Origin: Ceratodon purpureus
Taxonomy: Eukaryota; Streptophyta; Bryopsida; Pseudoditrichales; Ditrichaceae
Assembly: GCA_014871385.1 (NCBI GenBank)
Contig: CM026424.1
Span: 15,280,892-15,344,891, forward strand
Reading direction: 5' to 3'
Length of the DNA: 64,000 nucleotides
Shown: in pieces, positions 45,616 through 58,500 of the stretch
How positions within the stretch are numbered: the stretch's first letter is position 1
Layout of the letters: every line of letters starts with the position of its first letter
The notes under the pieces: generated by a model
Told to the model about the DNA's origin: nothing
Database searches by the model: none
What the model saw: only the letters and a program-made list of their open reading frames with translations
Program-made: the position numbers and the translations under genes

Positions 45616-47987
45616 TGTGCTCCTCCACACTCACCTTACTTGAGAATTATATATATAATGCTCTTCTATGAGCCTGCCCACTAGTCCTGAATTTTAAAAT
45701 CACTTGGACAGTCAGCCTTGGATAATTATACTTGAGACTAGCTGCTGTTTTAAGAGATCACCTCCCCGAAGTGCAAAAATGTCATAGAGTTTTTGTTGCC
45801 GGACTTGAAGGCTACTCCAGATGCTTGGGGTGGGTGTGGAGCTATGGTGATGTCTTTCGAAAAGGCGCAGTTAGATGAGTATTGCTCAAATAGCCTTTGG
45901 AATAAGGAGGCAAGGACAAGAGTGATATAAAGACCATTACAACGCCTGTAATGTACCATATGCCGTCACGAAGGTCGACAAGCAAATGCACTCTATCAAC
46001 AAAATTGAATGGCTTGATTGAAATCGATTGATTGGAAGGAATGCTCTCCCTGATGGGTGTCACCAGGTCGGCTTATGATACTCGCGACAGTTTCTTGCTG
46101 TTCCAGGCTGAGCTACGTCTCAAGGTTGGTCAAGAGCCGGGGGAAAATTGCTGGCTCCCAAAAAGTTGCAACTAAACCTTAAATGAAGCGCAAAGAGGTC
46201 TGTGGTTTTCCCTGCACAATTTGCCACCCAAAGTACTCATATCAGGGATTGACATCCGTCCGATTTCCAAAAAACATAGTCTAATACGTACTACTATTCC
46301 CGAAAAAAAATTGGGATGGACAAGGTGCGGAGCTCAATCTGTGTTGAACTTAGAATCGATCAACACAGCCCTCAACGGAATAGCTTAACCAACTAATTGG
46401 AGATCTAAGAAGAGTAGCACTATTGAAAGGGTCATCGATAAATTATCCCACGCATTGAGACACAATAAATTCAGTGTCATCTACACCCACTTCAACTCCA
46501 ACTTAATACAAGACTTCTTGGTTCACAGAAATTTCCTGTGAGAACATCGCCAACGATCGAGCAGACCATTTCTCCAAAACCTCCCACTTACCGACAAATG
46601 AACACGCGTCTGCGCAATCTGGGGCTAACAACGGAAACCGCTTCCATTACAAGCACTCCATAGCCATCAATCTCAACTAACTAATTCAGTCACGCAGTAC
46701 TAAGATCGCTCTACAATTACCGACAAACAATCGCAAAACGAATCGTCAGTACAGGTTGACCTAGTTCCCCTAATTTTTCGAAGCCTAGCCTAGTCGGTAG
46801 CCACATCCTCCGCAGCATCTCGTGGAAATCCCAAGTAACGACGAATTAGCTAGCGCGCGCGGGGGCTGGGTAAGCTAGCAATGCGACGTACGAGTAAGTT
46901 ACCTGAATTTGATTTCCGACGCCGCGGTGGTGACCCACGTCGAGTACCGACGCCCCCCACCCCCTTCCCCACACTCGCTCCTTAACCTCACCTCAAATCC
47001 ACAAAAGCCTCGCCGTGACTCACACTCCACGCGCACTCACCCACTCACTCCCAGTGACTTCTACCCCACCTTGGTCACTTCGCAGTCATCCCGAGTCACT
47101 AGCGGCCCACGAGAAAACAACTCGGGTTGAAATTTTCAAACCTCGCCAACCGCCGAGCCTCCCGTGTGAGCCGACGACGACCAAACTAGGGACCAAACCC
47201 CGAAAAATCCGTCCTCACCCCCCGATCCCCCCACACTCTCGGATAACAGTCGCCGATTCCCTCCCCACTTTCCCAATCCCACGCTCAATCCACACGCTCC
47301 GATGCTCACTCACACATACTCACTCACAGCTCCTGACGTTATCGATCATCGACTGATTGCAGGCGGCACTCCTCCCAACAGTAGACTACTCAATCTGCGA
47401 CTAGACAAGCTCCGAACTCCGAACTCGGTCGCTACTAGCTCGCGATCATGAGCAGGAATCTCCGGTGCCCGGCGAGCAGGTGGCCGAATATGCGATGAGG
47501 TCATATATATTTATATACCAGTATTATTTATTAATCTCCCGGCGCCTGGCACCGTGTCGACGTCTCTCCGGCTCCATGACCGAGCTGGCTTTCGCGTGTT
47601 TATTATTATATATATATTCATTTTCATGGATGTCTAACTTGTGATCGATGACCATCGACGGAGTGGTGCCGACGACTCCAGCCTAGCTAGATCGGATGGT
47701 CCCAGGCTCCAGCGCCTGCAGATGAATTATTGGCGATGATGATGGTATGATGGAGGTGTGATGCTACTGTAGATCGACTGTGTGTTTCTAGTGTGTAGAG
47801 GTTCCTGGTTTTGTTCGGGTTTCTTCGGCGCGTGAGTCGCGGACGCCCGGATTGCGGGGTCCGCTTGTGGATTTGTGGGATTCCGTGGGACTCGAGACTG
47901 GGGATCCGGAATCCGGCGCCTGTGGTGTGGAGAGCTGCTGGCTGGTTCTTCTTCCCAACAGGGCGAGACCTCTCTCTCTCTCTCTCT
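45616..47987. promoter_or_regulatory. 5' UTR intron, leader exon and promoter of the MYB-CC gene
   Basis: On the minus strand a donor (AAATTCAG|GTAACT) lies at about 46901, ending a GC-rich leader exon, and an acceptor TTCTCAAG lies just upstream of the first coding exon near 45640. The intron is thus about 1.26 kb. Sequence between 46.9 and 47.45 kb is C-rich on the plus strand, as expected for the leader. The promoter should lie between about 47.3 and 47.99 kb; it contains TATATATA stretches near 47510 and 47610 and a CT microsatellite at 47971-47987. Confidence 0.55.
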
Positions 47988-49006
47988 ATCATTTCAGTTG
48001 CATTAGACTCAAAACTTCACAACATTTTCTACACATAAAAACAATCAATATTTTGGGCACCTGGCGCCTAGTTTGGGTGGAGTGTGTGCATTCAGTTGCC
48101 TGATTTTCAATATCATTTCAATATCATTTCATTTTATTCAAGTTAAAAAAAGAAACAAACAAATTAACAACCAGTAGATTTCATAGAAACTTCACAACAT
48201 TTTCTACACATAAAGACAATCAATATTTTGGGCAACTGGCGCCTAGTTTGGGTGGAGTGTGTGCATTCAGTTGCCTGATTTTCAATATCATTTCATTTCA
48301 TTCAAGTCAAGATAAGAAACAAACAAATAAAAACTTCACAACAATAGATTTCATAAAAACTTCACAACATTTCCTACACATAAAAACAATCAATATTTTG
48401 GGCACCTGGCGCCTAGTTTGGGTGGAGTGTGTGCATTCGGTTGCCTTGTTTTCAATATCATTTCATTTCATTCAAGTCAAGATAAGAAACAAACAAATAA
48501 AAACTTCACAACAATAGATTTCATAAAAACTTCACAACATTTCCTACACATAAAAACAATCAATATTTTGGGCAACTGGCGCCTAGTTTGGGTGGAGTGT
48601 GTGCATTCAGTTGCCTGATTTTCAATATCATTTCAATATCATTTCATTTTATTCAAGTTAAAAAAAGAAACAAACAAATTAACAACCAGTAGATTTCATA
48701 AAAACTTCACAACATTTCCTAGGCATAAAATCTCTCTGACTGACTGCCTGCATGAGCCCATGGGCCATCTCCTGCCCAGCTAGCATTGCAATTTTTATGA
48801 TATCTATTGGTTGTTTATTTGTTTGTTTCTTTTTTTGACTCGAATGAAATGAAATGATATTGAAATGATATTGAAATGATGTTGAAAACAAGGCAACTGA
48901 ATGCACACACTCCACCCAAACTAGGCGCCAATTGCCCAAAATATTGATTGTTTTTTTTCATGTAGGAAATGTTGTGAAGTTTTGAGTCTAGTGCAACTGA
49001 TATGAT
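47988..49006. mobile_element. Foldback-like non-autonomous DNA element with tandemly repeated left arm
   Basis: Both ends carry the same inverted sequence: ATCATTTCAGTTGCATTAGA at the left and its near-exact complement ending CTGATATGAT at the right, continuing into ACTCAAAACTTCACAACATT. The left side holds four tandem units of 170-175 bases (starting near 48011, 48186, 48356 and 48526) and a partial fifth. The right side holds one inverted unit (about 48799-49006). There is no coding capacity. Tandem subrepeats within long inverted ends are the hallmark of Foldback-type and some MULE-derived elements. A clear target-site duplication is not visible. Confidence 0.7.
48011..48720. repeat. Tandem array of about 170-175-base units
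   Basis: Each unit runs from AAAACTTCACAACATT through CTGGCGCCTAGTTTGGGTGG to an ATTTCATA spacer. Units differ by a few substitutions and by one or two copies of TTTCAATATCA. Units 1 and 4 share the ATTAACAACCAGTAG variant and units 2 and 3 the AAAAACTTCACAACAATAG variant, implying more than one duplication step. Confidence 0.9.
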
Positions 49007-50322
49007 GGTTTTTTGTGCGGAGTTGCTATTTTGTATGCAATATACATGTGCATAGTAAAATATGCTGAAAAACTTGACCTCTAAAAGATTGAGAGGAACC
49101 TAAACGGTCCTCTATTGAATTTGGGCAGGTACGAATGACTGCAGTAATTTTAATCTTTTCTGGAACTTTTAGTGAAGGTAAATATTTGTAAGACCTTTCA
49201 AACAAAACAATTCTCATCCAATTTTGATAAATATTGAAAAAGTGATGAGGTTTTTAAAATTTGAGCCCAAATCGAGGCTATGGTTTTCTACACCGGCGCG
49301 TCGTGATTGTCGTGTCGTCCCGTCGGGACGCGACCTTTGTATCGACACAATATGGGTCAACGTAGGATCCGACTAGGTCCTGCGAGTAGGTCGGATGAAA
49401 AAATTATCGGGCTGCGTACGTGGCGTCCTAACTAGGAGGATGACGTGGAATCATTCTTTGTTTGTCTTCACCATCTTACATGTGATTTAGTGCAAAATGT
49501 AAATGTGATAGTTACGATCTGCCCCATGTTCCTATACATTGGAACGTGTTCTCCATCGTCCAACCCCTTGTACCTCGTCCTTCCCTCCAATTTGATCCTT
49601 TCAACTTGCAGGGGCCATATCCTCCTCATTTTTTTGTCCTTTTTTAGTGTTTGAGGACATTTTTGGCATTGACATTTCATGAGGATGTATAAAATGTCCA
49701 TGCAATCAAGATTTGGATCCAAAATAAGGTTGCTAGAGCCTCTGAAAGTTGTTGTCCGCCCCCTTCTTCCCGCCCTATGTTTCCAACTATTAGGAACGTG
49801 TTCCTTGTAAAAAAAAAATACATTTACTGTAATTTGTTGACATGTCATGACACGTGGACATCTTCATCCTACGTGTCCAAGTTGGGGTAATGTAATTATA
49901 TCCAGAACCTACTTATTTTTTAGCCCAACACGGTAAAATTGTGATGTGACTATGACGGAATTAGCCCCCGTCACGATACAATAGACAACCTTGATCAAGG
50001 CACCAAGGGCAGGGTTTAAAAATTTCTCAAATCATTTTTTCAAAAAAACTCAAAAAGATAATCATATTGCAAAAGTTCTCATGAATATATGAAGCTTTGT
50101 TTTTTCCTATTCTAATAAGTCAAGCAAATATCACAAAAGTCATGTTTTGCAGGCACTTACAAAAATACCAATCAAAAAAACTTTGAAGTTTCATCTTGAA
50201 CTCAAGAGTTAATTCCAACATTTTTTCAAAAAGAAAAGAAGGAAAAGATTACAATTGATTCCTACAATATTTTCAATACTAAGATTAAAATTATTGTATG
50301 TTAGGTCAGCATAATTAGTGAT
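49007..50322. other. AT-rich intergenic DNA
   Basis: No gene. A short GC-rich patch with GTCGTG- and CCCGTCGGGACG-like self-complementary words lies at about 49290-49335. Confidence 0.45.
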
Positions 50323-51406
50323 TTAACCCCTAAAGCATTTGGCCATAAAATCCCAAATTCTGCCTCAAATCTGCCCTGTTTTAGTTCAAGTTAGAATTAT
50401 GAAAATTTAAGCGTAATTAGAAGAATCTAACCGTAGGATCTAGTACCTAACTTGTACATGTATGTGTACACAAAATTTTAGACTGTAACTCCTCACCGTT
50501 TGGAAGACCATAAGATTTGAACTTGAGTGAAAAGTTTTTTTTGGTGCTGCCAGGCAGGGACAGCCACACTTCGGAGAGTAAAACAGCCAATTTTTTGAGA
50601 TCTTGTGGTTGGAGGCTCTTCAGTTTAGGGTTCTAAAGTGAGTTGGGAGTATGCTCAAAAAAATTGGAGAGAATAGAACGCAGAGAAGCATTGGAAAACC
50701 ACATTTCTAGTGACGGGAGTCAAATGAAATGCATATACATTGGCTCTGTTTCCACACTACAAATGCCTAAGAAGATCATCTATTTTTTGAAATCCGAACG
50801 GTGTATACGTGCATTTGTATGGAAAAGAAATTGTGGAGGAAAAAAATCCTTAAAATAAACAAATCCGAAATAGATATGAATTTTATAGTGGTTTAGGAGG
50901 AGATAATGGTGAAGGAAAAATGGGTGATGAAGGTGACCCAACCACTGTAGATCTGTTTGACAATTTTTATAAAACTTGGAACTTTGACTGAATATATCTC
51001 AAGATCCGTACGGTCAAAATTAACAAAATTTGGTAAGTAGACTAATTTGATGGCTCTTAACAAGATCCTACGGTTGGATTTTTCAAAATCAAGTTTTAAA
51101 AAAAATTGAAAAACGATTTCAGAAAGGATCATTTGGAAGTCACTGTAGATTGTCATAGATTTGGTACACCACTTGCATCGGCCACAAACCTGCCCGAGCT
51201 GCCCTGAATTGAATTTTGATCTTTAAACACAATTTATTTCTTAACTACGGGCCCAATGAAAGTGAAATTTGGTCTTGTTAGAAAGATATGACAATTTCCC
51301 ATGCTGTGCCAAAGTTACAGCCACATCCGGTAAAATTTGACTCATAGGGAGCCTGACCGGACCCTAAATCATACCAAAACTGTTGAGTTGATGCTTTAGG
51401 GGTTAA
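50323..51406. mobile_element. Candidate non-autonomous element with 16-base inverted ends
   Basis: TTAACCCCTAAAGCAT at 50323-50338 is perfectly complementary to 51391-51406, about 1.08 kb apart. The interior has no gene and differs in texture from the flanks, with several short GC-rich words such as CTGCCCTGTTTT and ACCTGCCCGAGCTGCCCTG. No target-site duplication is obvious, so chance or a gene-related palindrome cannot be excluded. Confidence 0.35.
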
Positions 51407-53614
51407 GTTTTTTTATCATTTTATACCTCTACCAACCTAATAATTTTATGAAAAGGTAAGTATTGAGTTTTCTTGGTTTGATTTTTTTTTAATTATCAAT
51501 TCAATTACTTATCACAATATGAATGTCTTCAACTAAGAACACATAGTCATTTTTATTTTTATTTTTTTGCAATAAAAAATTTTAATTTTAGCTTTAGAAA
51601 CGATTGAAAAAAAATTTGTTTTTGAAGTTTATAGACTAAAATCTTGCAAATCATTTTGATTCCAACTCAAGATTTTGAAGATGAAGTCTTTTGCAATGTT
51701 AAATATAAGATCCTACATTGGATTTATTTAAAAAATTAAAAACGTCAAATGAATTAGTTTTCTTCAACAATAAGTATTAATGAGAATTTTGAAGAAAAAC
51801 AACTTTAGTTCTTTAGAGTTTAATCTGAGTTTTTTGATGTGTTGTTTAAAATGTTGGTTCATACTGCATAATGTTAATTAGAAGGTGTTTGTATCTTCAA
51901 AAAAGATAATGATAAGAATAATGGAAGAGTAAAGTGGAGAAGGAGAAGAAAAATACATGCTTAACTTTCCTTCTTCATGATGACCTTTCTACGTCTTAAT
52001 TTCCTATTTTAGATGTTATGGATCATTTTCTTTTGCTTAACTTTAGCTAAAGACGAGGTACATTGGAAGGGGGCCATTTTATTGAGATTTGAGGCCAACT
52101 CAATTGAGATTAATTTTAATCAAAGGCCAAAGAATGAGACTTAATTGAATTACCAAAAAATACATTCAATGTGGTTCCTTCTTTAAAGAGAAGCAAGTTT
52201 CTCTACTATGGTCATCACACTTCATTGAAATTTACACTACTTTACTCAATAATGTACTCCCTTTCCAGTATTGAATGAACTTCACCTACACTATTTCCAA
52301 TTACTTTATGTTATGATTTTAAACATAAAAGACTATTCTCTAAGATCTTTTCACCAAAGAAAATAGTATGGTGCCATTGATTGGAACAATTTGTCTGCAT
52401 CTCTAATGTGCTACCATCATAATGAAGAAGGTTTATTGATATGTTGATGTTATATACGGCAAAAATGTGAATATGAAAAAATCTATCTATCACATTGCAA
52501 CACTTTTGTAAGATTTGACCTATTTTTAAAATTATAGTAAAGCATGTTTTGTTTTGTGACAGACTACTAACTTTGTAGAATCTCTACTTGAATCCATTTG
52601 ATGGTTTTCTATCAATATCTTTATTTCTTGTCCATTATTTTATGTAAAGAAATCACTCCCCAAGGACATATAGGTTTTATAATTTTTATTTTTATTTTTA
52701 TTTTTTTTAAATTACAAGTCATTTGTCTAGTGTATCTAATATAGGCTACCACCTATCTTATTAGAAGTAGTGTGATGTTGCATGAGCATGTACATATGGA
52801 TGTGTTGCATTTCTATGTTCTTTGTATATGCTAAGTTGTGTTAATTCATTTGCTTTTTGTTTTCATCAATGTTGATATGAGATCTTAATTATATACAGTT
52901 GTAAATAAACTGTAATTATGAAGAATTTGTACCATAGAGGTACGTGGTATCTGTTATAGATGGCTAGTATAGAATGTAGAGTTTTAAATAGGTAATAAAT
53001 AGATATATGACATTTAAGCAATTTGTAAATATATGTGTTGGTTTCTTTGAATGTCAGCTAGTAAACATTTAAAGGGTTTTGTGGAGAATCGACTTTTTTA
53101 TTCAAATAATGTAATGCAACATTTTGGCAATACTTATTCTTTTAATGGAACTATATATTTTAAATTCAACTATTTATCTTTTCCAAAATACTGAGGCTAA
53201 TTTCTTTCGGTTTTTAAAGGATCCATTTCTACAGTAACAATATTGTAGATAGAGTTTTAGTAGTTTGTTTATTTGGTGGTTTGGAATTGGATGTACTTCA
53301 ATATTACATTTATTTGATGGAATAGAACGTATGAATTAAGACCAATTTTTGCTGCAATTTATTGGAATGTTTTGTGGAATTGGTGAATTGTTAAGAATTA
53401 TGCTTTTGGTTTAATTAGTTGAGGTGGGATTGTAGGTTCATCACATGTTATGGTATTTGTAGTAAAGTGAGAAATTTTATGTGTCTTAAGGAAGAAGCTA
53501 ATGCTAGAGGTGAAGTCTTGGGACCAATAATTTTTTGCAATAATGAGCATGGTGGTGATATTATGGTCTTTTAGAGTGGACAATCTAGTCTAATTCAAAG
53601 CTTATATTATATTG

Positions 53615-53693
<79 letters not shown>

Positions 53694-55567
53694 TTAATTC
53701 CTTTTTATTCATATTTGAATGCATTGCAAAAAATTCCAAATTTTTATTTTCAATAGTATAATAAAAAGAATTGTGAGTTGTAAGGAATATGTAATGAATG
53801 AAAAGAAGTATTTAATTGATTTTGAATAATGTTGTAAAAAGGACTAAGATTGAAGTTGGTAAGGTGTATTTGATGAGTTTTAGTCAATCATTGTTTTGGT
53901 ATGCAGTATGGTTTTTTAAGAAAACCATATTATTTCTATTTCAAATGGATGTATAGATAGTTAAAGAATGTATGAGTCTTTTTTTAGTGATTTGTAATGT
54001 TTCTACAACCATTGCAATTTAGTTTTAGAAATGGTATGGAATGCCATCAATTGTTATCATATATCAAAATTGAGCTACATCAAATTGAGGTTGGATTGTT
54101 TTTGTGATAAATATTATATCAATCTTTGAATAACATTCATTAATGGAGATGTTTCTAAGGGGTTCATTTAGTGGAGTCACTAATCTTATGTCTTTTGTTT
54201 TATTTATAAATGAAATGAGATTATATTGTTTTGAATATTATTGTGTAAAAATATAGAAGATTTTAGTGAACTGAATATTCTTGTGTTTTTATGCAATTAG
54301 CAACAATATTGTATAAATAATTTTATATTAATTTGTGTTCTACATACATATTTTAAAATGGTGGCACATATTCCATTTATATAACAAAATTTGGTAAAAC
54401 CAAAATTTATTTTCACATTTGTTTTAGCATTTATACATCTCCAAATGCAAAACAATTGATTACATTGTTATTTACAGATTATGAATTTAAGATTCTAAAT
54501 TACATTGTTGTTTAAATTTCTAATATTCATTTTCAAATCAAAATGTTTGAAATGCCTAAAAAATCGCTTTTTAAATATCTTTCATCTTTATTATATCATC
54601 TTATCTTTTCATAAAGAATCAAAAAGTTGAAGTTTATTTTCAAGTGATGTATTAAGAAAAAATCACAGAATAACCTCAATCAAATGAATTTTTCTAGTAA
54701 TTTTCCTCTTTACAATTTAAAACAGTACTTTATTATCAACTTGAAGCTGCAACTCTACCAATTTTCATTTCTAAAATGAAAAACTCACAAGCATGGATGC
54801 ATAATTTCTATAATACTTCATGTAGGGTTATATTTCTATAGAATTCCACCTTTACATGCAATTAATTGAAAGAAATAAAATCTGAATTTCAAAAATACAC
54901 TTTTTGGCAATTACAATCAATTTTTGATATAAACTGAACTCAATGTATATACAAATTTCAATGCCTTGGATCTTGAAAAAAACACTACAAAAGCAAAGAC
55001 CTTCTTTGTTCTACTAACAAAACTTTGTTAAAACCATTTTTAACACGTACCTGTCACTATTGTAAAGTTTTCATTTTGAAATATAATTTTATAGTTTATA
55101 AAAATTAATCTAAGGAACTCGTATTTTTATTTTATATATTTTTATGAAATTAATGATTTTTTAATTTATTTTTTGTGTAATTTTGATGATCCATCACAAT
55201 GTCAAAAATTTAAGCACTATATTTTATAAATAAGCGTAACGTATTTAAAAATAAGTATTACATATGGCATGATAAAAATACATGGAAATTTCTCATGGAT
55301 ATCGTAATACATTCTCTAAATGTATGAAACTTGGCCTCCTCACTCCAACATTTTCTACCTTCATATATATTGATATCCAAATTTAAAGATCTTCAATTAT
55401 TTTCTCATAAAAAATGAAATGGGATTATAATAAAAAATCTGATTGTACATATGTAATAAAACGAATAATTACATTATGGATTCAACAATTGATAATTATC
55501 ACATCTTTCAATGAATATTTTATTTATGATTTTATACATAAAATAGATTAACTTACTTTTCATGTCA
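51407..55567. other. AT-rich region without genes
   Basis: About 4.1 kb of very AT-rich DNA with homopolymer runs and no supported frame. It should include the 3' UTR and flank of the channel gene at its right end and the AT dinucleotide run listed separately. Confidence 0.55.
53619..53690. repeat. (AT)n microsatellite
   Basis: An uninterrupted run of AT dinucleotides of about 70 bases, followed by a T-rich stretch. Long perfect AT runs can extrude as cruciforms and vary in length. Confidence 0.95.
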
Positions 55568-58500
55568 TCATTTTCCAGTAATCAAGAATATTTTAAATCT
55601 ACCCATAATTTTCTTTTTAAACCTTTCTCCACTATCTTCAAGTTCATCATCATATTCATTTGATTCTTCTTCTACAACATCAAAATATTCCAATGGATGC
55701 GAAACTATGAAGCCTTTTTGTACAAGGTATCTCCGTATATGAGATTGGATTACTATTGTAGCTCCTACTTTAAATATTTGCCTTAATTGTTTTTCACGCT
55801 CAATCCGAAGAGCTAAAATGAGACCCTATTAATTTGCATTGAATTGCAAAGATACAAAGTTTTAAAATGATTGAAATGATGATTAAAAATATATAGATTA
55901 AATGAATCATCTATAAGTGTAGTAAGAAAAATAAGTTGTGAATTGATTTACAGATGCTGACCTGTGATCCAATTTTGTACAATACAAGTGTCTCCAATAA
56001 ATTTCGAAATGGAATACCTTTATTGTAAACATGAAAATTATAAACTTCATATTGAATGAACCTAAACCTGCATACAATCCATGTACTAAACCTATCATTT
56101 TGTAGCTAAATAAATACCAACAAATATTTTAATCATAGATGAATCAATATTATTCAATCCATAAATATTAAAGAAAAAAAATACAATTTTTTGGAATGTG
56201 TCAAATGATATTTAAAATAAAACATATCAAATAAAATCTAAGAGTAATTACTTATAAAACATGTTGTGATATGCTTATATGTGTATTTAAAGAAATAAAT
56301 TAAAACTCGTATGATATGAAAATGGTAATCACATATTAACATTTCATTTAATAATTCAATAATTTACCCTTTTATCTTAAATATATTAAACCATTGGAAT
56401 CTCCGTTGGCAGTTCAAATGATCTTTTAGATTTCTTTTGTGGAGTTCTTTGAAAATGACATTTATTTCCTTTTAAAGCAAAAAATATAAAAAATAAAAAC
56501 TAAAAACATAAAAATATCATCACTTTGTAATATTTATTACATTGTATATCAATAAAAAGACTAATATTGCTAACCATTTTGCTGGTGCATTATGTCTACG
56601 ACCAAGTGGCGTTCCCAAAGCATATACAAACTCTTGCAGTTTATGCAAACCTATGTAACCGGAGCATCTGTACAAGGAATTTTTTTATTTTTTTAAAAAA
56701 ACCTTAAAAATTGTTTGGTAAAAACATTGTACTTGACGTAGAATTTAAATCAACACAAGAATCAATATAAATACAATTTTGTCATCTTCAAAAAACACAA
56801 CATCTCAAATTAAATTTAGGATTAAACATAGTTTTTTGTGTGTAGGTTTATATTGATTCATTGTAAATTATGTATTGTAAAATTATATATGTAAATAAAT
56901 TCACATACAGTGGATCGTATTCCGCTGATGCCCAAAGAGTTTGATAATTTGTTAAATTTCTAGGCGACAACATTGCATCTTCATTTAACAATCCAAAGGT
57001 GATTGTATCAATAATTTGAGCAATAAATAAATTTGTAATAATATGTGCCATAATGTATACAATTAAAATAAAATATGCAAGAGCACTTTGGGAAATGCCA
57101 CATGAACTATCGTGATAACCGGTGGATGCAATACAATAAGGTGGTTCAGTCATGAGCTCCAACATTACGCAAGACCAATTATCAAGAGTTGTAGCCTATT
57201 TAAATAAAGTGTTCATACATAATTAAAAACATTGAAATGGATAATCAATATATATTAACAAACTTCAAAGATCTCATATGAGAATTTTAAATATTTATTT
57301 TTGAATTAAGTAGGTGTTTCTTTTATTTTTATATTATTGATATGATTACAAACTTATTATAAAAAAATTATATATATGTAAATAAAAGTAGATGTTAATC
57401 ACCTGAAAACTAAATATGAAAGAAGGAAGGAACCTTTCAAAATTCACATCTCTATTGATACATGTACCATAATTTACATAAGGGAACGATTGATAAAAAA
57501 TCATAGCAAACTCAATCAACCAAATTACAAGTAATTCTACAACATATACCAATGATGGTAAACTAACTAACACCGTGTGCACTAGTTCACTTAAATTTGG
57601 TAAAAATCTAATTACACGAAATATACGGAAAAGATAGAACATAGTTCCTAATTGATCTGCAGAACTATCAACTTTTGGATATAAGCAACATGTTGATCCC
57701 AAAACAAGTATAAATTCAATAATATTCCACCAATCTTTTTTCCAATCATAAAACTGCAATACAAAAAATTACCATTACTTTTATTAGTATATGCGTAAAC
57801 AAATTCAAAAAATGATTGAATTATTATTCTTTGAAAATCATTTCCAATACTTTATACATTACATCATCCAATATAAATTTCTTTTCCTCTCAGGCACTAT
57901 TTTTTATTTATGTATTATAATCATTTTATCTATTGATAAATTTTTTTTAAATGTAATATTGAATTTAGATTTTTCATTTTATAGATTTTTTATTTTTCTT
58001 ACATGGTTTCCAAGAAGTTTTAGACCTGCTTCTATCCAATATATAACAACAAAACCTACTTCAACACTTTGCAATGTATGTGTTGAATTTCCATCCCATC
58101 GTTGGGATGCAATCAAACAATAGTTTACTAAAATTATAGTAACCATTGCATATCGAAATGTTGTTGAATCATGCACTAATTTATAACACATTCTTCTTGT
58201 TGGATTCTTTGGAATTTGCGGTAGTTTTTTAGGCTTCAAACTTTGTGCAATTCTATTCATATCTCTCCATAACTTTTGACGTTCCGTTAACAATTTAGAT
58301 CCTGAAATGATGCCAAATTGATCAATAAAAACTCCAATTAAAAGTCGAATCACAAGCCAATTGCTTATGATAATGAAAACAATGAAGTAAATTGAATTAG
58401 ATATTTTATTTTTTGTAACTGGATTGTCATATAAGGTATCCGGAATATCTTCCGCAGTGTGGAGAAAATAATTTATCCAAGCGTCCGTTGTTGAGCAAAC

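Noticed and set aside
48011-48720. Regular repeats that could suggest a CRISPR-like array
   Set aside because: Units are long, directly adjacent without unique spacers, in eukaryotic DNA, and have an inverted partner, which fits a transposon arm.
56848-57165. Extending channel exons by their full open frames
   Set aside because: Clear donor sites (for example after DP-L at 56909) precede the frame ends, so the extra residues are intron-encoded.
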